NCBI GenBank assembly: GCA_949752745.1
Contig: OX457032.1
Location: 17,214,720 to 17,278,719 of the forward strand
Reading direction: 5' to 3'
From: Protula sp. h YS-2021
Lineage: Eukaryota > Annelida > Polychaeta > Sabellida > Serpulidae
Length of the DNA stretch: 64,000 nucleotides
Made by a program: the position numbers and the translations under genes
In this document: in pieces, positions 56,701 to 64,000 of the stretch
Layout: each line of letters starts with the position of its first letter
Numbering within the stretch: position 1 is the first letter of the stretch
Notes under the pieces: model-generated
The model's database searches: none
Told to the model about the DNA's origin: nothing
What the model saw: only the letters and a program-made list of their open reading frames with translations

Positions 56701-59149
56701 AGCAAGGGCAGCACCCTTAGTGTTTTGAGTTCAGGAGAAAAAAAGACAGTTTGTGTGACGAAGTAACAAGTAGTATAAATATTTCTGAACATCAGCTCGA
56801 GAAGTCTCGAGCAAAACTGTGAATTCTAGTTTTGGTTCATATGTCTCCTCAGCAAAAAAAGTACTGAAGTTAAAACTCACTTGGAAGGAAATTGCGATGT
56901 TTTGGCTTTTATAAATGCCGTTTGTCAGCCGGGTGCACAGCTCCTGGACATTTCAGAAGGTGAATAATCATGTGATCAGTGCATTTACTGTTGTCACCCA
57001 GTGTGGGAAATCTTCCTGAAATTTATGGAAGATGGAGCGCGTATGAAAATGTATTTGAAAAGACCATAAGACGTGACTGTTAAGTGGTTGGTCGTGACGT
57101 AACGAGGAAGCATTGGAATGACGCACTGATATTTCGTAATTGTTGCTGGAAAACTCGCTCCATATTATCTGATATTTGTTGCTGTAAACTACTCGCCGTT
57201 TGATACATACCGTTTGATACATATGTATAAAAATGTCAGTGTTGATATGTCAATTATGTTGCGAGATATGAGCTTGTTTTTTTTTTTTGTTTTTTTTTTC
57301 TTCAAAATAAAGCGTTAATTTAATTCTCAAAGTTGAGTTTATGACTTACAGGGGAGTGTGTTTTGCTGCCATTACTTTTTGTCTGCTGTCCGCGTGTTTG
57401 TCAGCTTTTAACTTAAAAAGAAACTACGATTTTGTTAAAATCGCTTCCACAATTATGTTTTAATGGGAGTTGAGAGTTTCGAGCATTTTTCAGTTTGACT
57501 ATCAAAAGCCTACACATTTAATACGAAACATTTTGCTCTAGGAATGACCTGTTTGGTCGCGCCTTTTAGATAAACTTTCAGAATTTGGTAGAATATATGA
57601 CTTTGACGTGAAAAAATTAAATAAATCAATAAACAAAAGACTGTTCTGGCAGAAATATATCTTGAATAAAATATAGGAAATATACAGTATTCTGGTTTGT
57701 TGTAAATGCTGTATAAAGTAATAAAAACAATGCAAGTAAATAGCAAAAATTAAAAAAAAAATACACATCAACGGAGGATTTCGTGAATGTAGCAAGCACA
57801 TTTTTCATAAACGAGCCCCGGGCCAGGTTGTGGCCAGTATGACCTTAAATTGGGCAAGGCTCAGAATAAAAATGACGTGGATCAACCCTACATAAACAAT
57901 ATCACAAGAAGATTGTCAGAGTAAGAGTAACAGGCAGACGGACAACATCGGAAGCTTTGACACCAAATGTTCTCAGAGATATTCTCAATGACTAAATATA
58001 AAGTTTGATGGGGACGAATTAGTTTCAAAAACTGACACAGTAACACATCCTTAGCACATAAGGACTCGCGTTGAAACAAAAACATTTACATTGAACCACA
58101 ACAAATTGAATTACCCCCACAGTTGCGACGATATCACAGCTATTTTTGTCCGGCACGTGATACAGAAAGTGGTCTTGGATATTTCGCAACTGGCCATATA
58201 TAATTGCAATACATTGTGACACATTGTCATTAAATTCTCAGTTTGCCCAAGCGCCGTTGAAAATGTCGAAAAAAAAATGACATTACACTAAAATACAAAT
58301 ATACAAGAAACTCGGCGGGTAAGAAAGAAAGATGTTATGGTCACGCCTTCGACGCTCGCAATTACACGCTAGTAACATTTTGAACACTTTATTTTGGCAG
58401 CTTATAACACAACACAAGTGTAACGTCGTGTGAACGTTTTACAAAATGATCAAATCATGTTATGCGAGAAATAAAAAACAATATTTGGTCATCGAAATTT
58501 CATTTTCAAAAAATAGGTTCTCCCCGGCAGGATCTTATTTTTTTCAAGAAAAATAATGTTCGTCGTCCGGCCTGGTCAGTTACAAAAAATGGGATGAGAA
58601 ACAATACTTTTGTCATTCCTGTCCTGCTGCCAGCAATTATCACTTAAACAAGATTAATGGCGGTAAAAAAATAATAATAATAAAAAGGTAGGGTGCGCCA
58701 ACGACAAACCTGAATTATGATAATGGAACTATACTAAAGGCCACATAACGGAAGTGGTATCGTTATGACAGGCTTTCAAGTGGAGCCTATATAACCAATT
58801 ACATCTATTTTTGAAGAAGTGACCTATTTTTCTTTTTTGCCAAAATGCCTTATTAAACTCAATAAAATCCATTTTTTGAATTGCTAATTAATTACACTTT
58901 TTTAAATGTATTTATTTCCTAGTTGGATCCATTCTTTATTTATCGTACACAAATTTTGTGAAACTATTGTCGATTTCCATAGTAAAATTTGTTCTGAATA
59001 CTTCTAATTTGAAAATTTAAGTTTTTCTTGTGGTTGACATTTTCATTTGGCTATTGTTGCTGTTAAACCAGTTAAAACCTTTTTTTTTTGGTTGACAATT
59101 TCATTTGGCTATTGTTGCTATTAAACCAGTTAAAGCCTATTTTTTAATG

Positions 59150-59184
<35 letters not shown>

Positions 59185-61128
59185 ATATATATATGACCTA
59201 TTTTTTGGACTCAGTTCTATTAAAATAACCTATTTTCTACGAGGAAGCGCTGGAAAGCCTGTTATAATATAAACACTGAACCCTAAGACGTTACACTCTG
59301 CGACTCCTCGAAGTTAACCAGGTTTCTTCAAAAGTTAAAAAAAAAAAGAAGAAAAAAAAAAACACGCACACATGGTCTCCTACGCTACACCCCGATACTG
59401 CACTTGCTACGCAGATATATTCAGAATTTATCTGGGGTTTTACTGGGATTGAACCGTTTGTGGGAAAAATATTTTTTGGAAAGTCAATCCGTCAGTGGAT
59501 CAATCTTGTTTGGTTGCAGGACAAATCAGTATGTAACGAGAAAATCAACGGGCGACCGCCATTAAATATCGCGGCTGATTATGGACAAACAGACATTATA
59601 AAGATGCTGTTAGACAATGGTGCTGATGTCAACGTAAGTGTGTAGTAGTATGTGGTAAGCGTATAGTAGTGTGGCGTAAGCTTGTAATAGTATGACGTAA
59701 GTATATAGTACTGTGGTAAGCGTGCAGTAGTATGGCGTAAGCTTATAGTATTGCTGTAAAGATTGAACTGTAGTTTCGAAAATGGTTTTGGCCTCTCTTT
59801 GGTTTGGTGAACCGACCTCTATAAAACCCTGTGCCCTACTCCGAGGCTCTCTCTCTTCTTGACCGCAAACCAGCCAACTGAACCGGATACCACGTAGTTA
59901 CGACGAATATTGTGAAGCCTGGGGGTAAAGCCAATGTCGGAGACTGCACGCGCTGCACTATTAAGTACGGTTTGAACGGCCGTACCTTTATTTAAGTACT
60001 GCATTGTGAAGTATCCCTTGTTGTATTCTGCATTCGGAGCGACAATAGTAGTATGACGTAAGCATATAGTAGTTTGCCGTAAGTATAGAGTGCTGTATTG
60101 TAAGCGTGTAGTAGTATGGCGTAAGCATACAGTAGCATTGCGGAAGAATGTAGTATTATTAAGTGGGAAAGCAGTATTGTATAGCAGTATGACGTAAGCC
60201 TATAGCGTAACGTAAACATATAGCGGTGTTACTGACAAGCAAATTACGTAGAACCCCTTCTAAGATTGTCACTAAAACATTAAACTCGAGTAATCGTTGT
60301 ATTTTAGGGCATTTAAATAAAAAGCTAACAAAATAATTTAGCTATTATCTGCGATTTTACTTCTGTATCGAAAATACGGTGGTTAATTCTGTAAATCAAT
60401 AAATCACTAGAATACCATTGGTAATGGAGAAAAATCTTTCTTTTTTTTTATAGGCGGAAGACAATCACGGCATAACGCCTCTGCTGTCGGCTGTGTTTGA
60501 AGGCCATACGGAAGCCGTGAAACTCTTATTAAGTAGAGTGAGTTCTCTTCACAAAGTTATACATACGCTTGACTAAAGAAAATATCCCAAGGAAACCAGT
60601 TATCCAAATAAGGCTAATTTCCGTTAAAACTGGGTCAGTAATCTCGCGCTTTCTTCCTTTTTTTTTTTTCAATTGAAAGTATATTATTCAAGAATACCTA
60701 TGGCTGTTACACTGTTCATACGGCATTTCTCTAACATCGGAGACGCTTGCGGTCAGGTTCTCAACGGAAGGAACACGATTGTCCAAATGGTATTTCTCGC
60801 ACACACACACTCGCGTCCGATGGTTTTTTTTTTCGTAAAAAGACGGTAAATCGGCGATGCTTAGGGAAGAAATAGGCAACAACCACATCTGCACCCTGAC
60901 AAGTTTTCTCCCCCCCCCCCCCCCCCCGCGCCACCCTTCACGTCTACCTCATATCGTCGTTATTGCTCTCAGCTTAGCTTTCTGAATAATTTCGGACTTG
61001 ATTTTATGTGTAAGAATCTTGTTTGTATTGTGGTATTTCAGGGTGCAAGTAAAACAGGCAAAGCACCAGATGGAAGTTCATATTTAGACAGTGCAGAGAA
61101 GGCGGAAATCATAGAACTCTTGAAATAA
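49262..61128 (+). CDS. MTPN: Myotrophin (ankyrin-repeat protein)
   Basis: Four phase-0 exons: 49262-49330, 59520-59633, 60454-60537 and 61042-61128, giving 117 residues (human 118). The start [17 protein letters not shown] matches the myotrophin N-terminus. Ankyrin motifs [13 protein letters not shown] and [13 protein letters not shown] follow, each near the family sequence. Myotrophin (V-1) binds the actin capping protein heterodimer and blocks barbed-end capping in the cytoplasm. Intron 1 is 10.2 kb and contains a whole LEDGF-like gene in the same orientation. Intron 2 has a 21-22 bp minisatellite. Identity is firm. Confidence 0.95.
49846..49942. mobile_element. MITE, family CAGGGTTCGCG, copy 1
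   Basis: Ends CAGGGTTCGCGCTGG and CAACGCGAACCCTG form inverted repeats. The body matches the reverse complement of the copy at 53932-54083 apart from an internal deletion of about 55 bp. It lies in myotrophin intron 1, 5' of the nested gene. Confidence 0.85.
51300..53666 (+). CDS. PSIP1/HDGFL2: LEDGF/HDGFL2-like PWWP and IBD protein, intronless, nested in MTPN intron 1
   Basis: 788 residues in one exon. A PWWP domain (residues 1-90, GFPPWPARI with the PWWP-type core) should read H3K36-methylated chromatin. Long charged linkers follow with two similar basic blocks (about 155-185 and 297-330). The integrase-binding-domain-type fold (about 395-495, IKKSLAIS to YNRFKGFF) in vertebrate LEDGF and HDGFL2 docks partners such as MLL/menin, JPO2, IWS1 and PogZ. 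The C-terminus is acidic ([11 protein letters not shown]). One gene in invertebrates probably corresponds to the PSIP1-HDGFL2 ancestor. ATG at 51300 is the first in-frame start. A good acceptor at 51277-51278 suggests a spliced noncoding leader. Human relatives have many introns, so a retrocopy is possible, although no 3' poly-A tract is seen. Confidence 0.93.
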   Translation: MSKKNLKPGDLVFAKVKGFPPWPARINKVDEDVNVPKGKYPIFFYGTREFYCLPAKDLFPYKEYKDKFGKPNKKKGFNEGLDEIENNRWVEWPDSDSEHDVESASEEQATEMAVEAAAGKKCEDPVTDSGSSKSEDEAESSSDEDMKTKMKKNTPKAKRKGQKRKRTDNSQQVKPVKKTKKAHECSDDEKELPERELQKEAEESDGGKSKSEASNESETEVPAPKESESSGEHKDAKVELPGGKSARREMSSSDDEETKDIIKEPTKVSTPPQEESSSEEEDIKRTKTKKVPPKSTKLKGKRKRIEANEQVKPVKRKRKAGDDDEGELSEEPATKKSLEEPVGVKEEKSSNAIEEKRSRPEKKESEKREESKRETEREKKEEEKEKKKLAKLEQKRKEKVHIVQIENTIGLMDQEIKKSLAISLNSEPDVDKCVAVLEELEKLHLNAILLKKKPGLDLVTTIKKCRKFKGSERVRKKADFIYNRFKGFFMSGDDTVSDLIGENQKDSVAQSSGDLVNKENKENVSTLNKSQGGRSDDDKDTAAPEISSIPAAEVATAVVPDGANHSEVVDSTKNHPVNSQTIEAVPPNEAEDGEKCVEISPKPDAGLDTTSKTNDVETTVDNAIPRTDSSDTTDAFNETVTELDAKENKGLSVAAEPDIASQSGVATSDVSGDHDDDRKSMDLETRLQSMIASQKDGPLFQDDDEEKSDVRAPELDSKLDAEPRDLEARITQIIKGVEEDKLKYSKETPDVKSPRKRSKKTFKTRPYEEGCSEEAAMDDEELHSLLGV
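53746..53780. repeat. Poly-T run
   Basis: About 33 T residues downstream of the LEDGF-like stop. It is T-rich on the coding strand, so it is not the poly-A remnant expected of a sense retrocopy. Confidence 0.95.
53932..54083. mobile_element. MITE, family CAGGGTTCGCG, copy 2 (inverted)
   Basis: 152 bp with ends CAGGGTTCGCGTTG and CAGCGCGAACCCTG. It is inverted relative to the copy at 49846-49942, with shared internal sequence such as AAGTGAGTCAAAAA (in complement). The two copies flank the nested gene. Confidence 0.85.
54084..55100. other. Myotrophin intron 1; nothing recognised
   Basis: AT-rich with poly-T runs. The short ORFs show no family resemblance. Confidence 0.5.
55106..55442. mobile_element. 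MITE with CAGTGTTGCCACA ends
   Basis: Perfect 13 bp terminal inverted repeats CAGTGTTGCCACA (55107-55119) and TGTGGCAACACTG (55430-55442) enclose many ATCCTTTT repeats. GTTAA directly flanks both sides (55101-55105 and 55443-55447), a probable 5 bp target duplication. Confidence 0.8.
55448..59519. other. Remainder of myotrophin intron 1
   Basis: No gene recognised. Two diverged copies of a block around TATTATTGRCCAGTT lie at about 55948-56075; a similar block is at about 32510-32555, where the MULE inserted. (AT)n occurs at about 59154-59180. Confidence 0.45.
59636..60230. repeat. Interrupted minisatellite in myotrophin intron 2
   Basis: Degenerate 21-22 bp units around CGTAAGCTTATAGTAGTATGG occupy about 59636-59758 and 60046-60230. 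The 285 bp between them has different sequence with a CTCTATAAAAC promoter-like box, so it looks like an insertion into the array. Confidence 0.75.
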
Positions 61129-63300
61129 TTGAACGTGATATAAACGATATTTTGTTGTTCAGTCATATTTTTATACTCTTATATTTATGGATAATTTCTA
61201 GATGCTGGTCTCTAAATATTAGTTTCATAGTGTTTTATGTGATTTTTCGAACATTGAAGGCTTGTTTATATTCTAGGGATCACCGATATTAGAAATGTTA
61301 TGATTGTCTTACTAGCTGAAGTCTTTATGTGTTGGGTTTTAATATTGTTCATCTTCCAAAGTTTCCTTATAAAATGGATAATAATAGACAAGTCTGATCT
61401 TATGTATTTTAAAAGTTATTAAAATGTAGGGTGTACTTATTCGTTGTACTTGTTATGTACTTGTTCACATCATGGTACTAAGGGGTTCATACGTTCGCGC
61501 TTCTGAAGTTAACTTGCACTGTTAAGGTAATTTTGGCTTAGGTATGGATGAGCTAGAAACAAGTATTACTGCATTTATTTGATCTAGTTTTGCACAATTT
61601 TTTTGCGCATGATTAAATGTTAGCATTTCCTAAACAAGCAGTCGTGATTTTTGGTGTTGTCAAAAATAAACAAAAGATAAATCTGTAATTTTATTCGTGG
61701 TAGCGGGGTTGTGTGTGTGGACGATTCTTGTCATTTATTGCGTAAATCGTTTTATAATTATGTCTCAGTATTTCTTAATTCACTGGAGGATTATCTCGGT
61801 GCAATACGTGACGGTAAAAAAATTGTAACTTGTGCAGCGCAGAAAGCGAATAATGGGAGTGTGACAGCAAAGGATCAATGACTATTAAAACCATAAACCA
61901 TGCTTCTGCTGACGTGCGTGTACTTCAATAATAAAACGCCAGAATCAAGCCAACATTGTTTTATTTATCAAGTTCATAAAAAAATTAATAGAAATGACAA
62001 CGGTCAACAACATTGTCGACTACAGTAATCGTGCGGTAGTTACTGTAGTGAATACCTCCAATTAATGAACACAATTTTTCTTCCAATTTTCAACATTCAT
62101 AATGGAATTCTACCTATCTTTGGTGAACACCCCAAAAAATAAACATTTCATCCTGTTCACGAAGGTGTTCTTGGTGTAGAAATTTTACTGTACTATATTT
62201 TGTTTCGCAGTTTCAAAACGCGGACGGCCTTTAAGGAATATTTAAACCTGTTTTTTATGAATTTCCTAATTGTGTATATTAAAACTTCTTAAGAAACGGA
62301 GTTTAATGTTGTCTCCTTTAAACCAGGATTATCACAGTCCCACATTTTACCCCCGACGTCTGGGACTGGCGGCTGAAGGCCGGAAACGTAAAATGTACTT
62401 GGAAGTGTCCTACATTTTTCTTTAAATGAACAACATGCTCATGTGTTAAAAACGTAAAATACTGGAATAAATAAAGCAGTTTATAGATATATGACATCTA
62501 TTAAATAATAGCTTCTCCACGCACCTATAGCGTCAGTCACTCAAAAATACTCAAAAAGATTTTTGTTTAAAACTTCAAGACTTCATTAACAACACAAGTA
62601 CTAAGAAAAGTAGACAAGTCTTCTTAGAGAGCACAGGGCAAACCGGAAATGAAAACACAAGTTGGCGGCCATTGTGACTTTGAATTTAGGTAAAAAAAAT
62701 GTGACCTACCCACTATGACAGATCATCTACATACCAATAACGGATCATCAGGGTGAGAGTAACAGCCGGCGATGGGCGGACTACACCCAAAACTATGCCC
62801 CCCCCCCGCCCTCCGGGCTACAAAAAAGACGAATGCGTGAGGCTGAGGCAGGTTTTAGTGGATCGGTCCAAACTCAAGTGGTTAATTTTAATTACATGAT
62901 TTTTGGTAAAATATTTCTCTTGTAAATCGGATATCTTCTGCTCTGCGATGCTTTCTGTCGCTTAGCAGTGTTGTTATGACGATGTCAAGTACACACTTTC
63001 AGTAGTGCGCAGACGTTTTCGATACTGGAAGAGCCGGAAAAACGGCTTTTAGTATCTGATCGTCATATTCAGTGCAATACTGCTGTTTCCTTTGTAAACG
63101 TACTGGCAATAACGAAATAAAAGTAGTGTGTTTATGGCATTTAGATATTTTTAAATTGAACCCTTTTGTAAGAACAGAGATACTATTATACAAATATCGA
63201 TTATAAAACTGCAAAACATTTTTTACGTACAAATTTTGTTTCAAATATTCAAATTGTTAAATGAACTAACATTGTTCGTTTGCTTGGCACTTGATCAACA
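61129..63300. other. Myotrophin 3' UTR and downstream DNA
   Basis: No further gene seen. Candidate AATAAA signals occur near 61668 and 61926. A poly-C run is near 62798. Confidence 0.45.
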
Positions 63301-63309
63301 TAAAACCAA

Positions 63310-63610
63310 CTTACGATAGGTACCCATACATGTATCTGGTACCAATACATGTATTTTAAGTACCGACACATAAATTGTAGGTACAGATACATGCATCTAG
63401 GTACCGAAACATGTCTTGAAGATACAGATACACACACTGTAAGTACCGACATAAGTACAGAAGTACCGATACAAGTATTGTAAGGACCGAAACAAGTATT
63501 GTACGTACCGATATATGATCTGTAGGTGCCAACAGATGTTTGTAGTATCCGAAACCTGTACTGCAGATACCGATGCTTCTATTGTAAGTACCGACACATC
63601 TGTTGAGATT
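63310..63610. repeat. 21 bp-period degenerate minisatellite
   Basis: About fourteen units based on AGTACCGATACATGTATTGT-like sequence; isolated further units appear near 63940. Because the period is a multiple of three, open frames run through it on the minus strand with seven-residue periodicity. Confidence 0.85.
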
Positions 63611-64000
63611 TTACATATCAGCGGCTCTTTGTTCTTTCATCTCCTTTTGGTGAAAAATATAATTTGTGAAAAACATCTATCCATGAGAAAGTTGTTCACT
63701 TTTTATTTGAAATCCGAATTTAACGAAAGAACATTTAAATACAAGCCATCTGATGCCCACGGAACATGTTTACTTCACAACAATGACTTTATACATTTAT
63801 ATTGTGAGAGAACTACAGCAGCGAAGCATCTGAAGCTCCACACAGGCCACGCATTGTTACCATAGCTACTCGCGGCATTCCTCTACTATCGCCACGCGAA
63901 CAATTAAACCTGCCAAATTACAACTTCCTAACCTTAACCTAAGGTACCGACACAAGTCAAGTCTTGTTTTTTTGTTTTTTGTTTTTTTTTGTTTTTGTTT

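Noticed and set aside
63310..63610. CRISPR-like array at the 21 bp repeat
   Set aside because: Units are contiguous and diverged with no spacers, and the genome is animal.

Overview
The window is animal nuclear DNA: split genes with GT-AG introns, abundant microsatellites, LINE, MULE and DIRS-type elements. Gene content (ADAR with Z-DNA-binding domains, myotrophin, an LEDGF/HDGF-type PWWP protein, a PhyH dioxygenase) fits a bilaterian invertebrate, probably marine. The phylum cannot be fixed from the sequence alone. All recognised host genes are on the + strand. Exon models were built by hand from splice signals and checked by reading phase; every model below keeps frame across all its junctions.

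Region 1 (about 1.4-27.2 kb) is a tandem pair of Z-alpha genes. Gene A (1460-7463, first exon not found) has a split N-terminal Z-alpha domain, a second Z-alpha in one 3.5 kb exon, and then four copies of a roughly 70-residue module ending in a proline run. It has no double-stranded-RNA-binding or deaminase domain. A 295 bp palindrome begins 48 bases after its stop codon. Gene B (15186-27202) is a complete-looking ADAR: split Z-alpha, acidic 28-residue repeats, a canonical Z-alpha, one dsRBD and an intact deaminase domain over 13 exons. The first two exons of A and B have identical lengths (120 and 119 nt) and phases, so A looks like a duplicated ADAR N-terminus that took on a new C-terminus. 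Between them lie palindromic MITE-like repeats, a recent 859 bp tandem duplication and a microsatellite block. ADAR introns carry a 26 bp minisatellite, a 169 bp satellite-like element and G-rich repeats.

Region 2 (29.3-31.2 kb) is a 5'-truncated CR1/L2-like LINE on the minus strand with an intact reverse transcriptase core.

Region 3 (31.5-40.7 kb) is a nine-exon PhyH-family 2-oxoglutarate dioxygenase (379 aa). One intron uses a GC donor. Another holds a MULE DNA transposon (8 bp target duplication) that is itself interrupted by an internally deleted tyrosine-recombinase retroelement.

Region 4 (40.7-49.2 kb) has LINE relics, an LTR-like insert, a tRNA-like SINE and otherwise unrecognised AT-rich DNA.

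Region 5 (49.26-61.13 kb) is myotrophin (117 aa, four exons). Its 10.2 kb first intron contains a complete intronless LEDGF/HDGFL2-like gene (788 aa) in the same orientation, flanked by two inverted copies of one MITE family. The window ends in unrecognised DNA with a 21 bp-period repeat.
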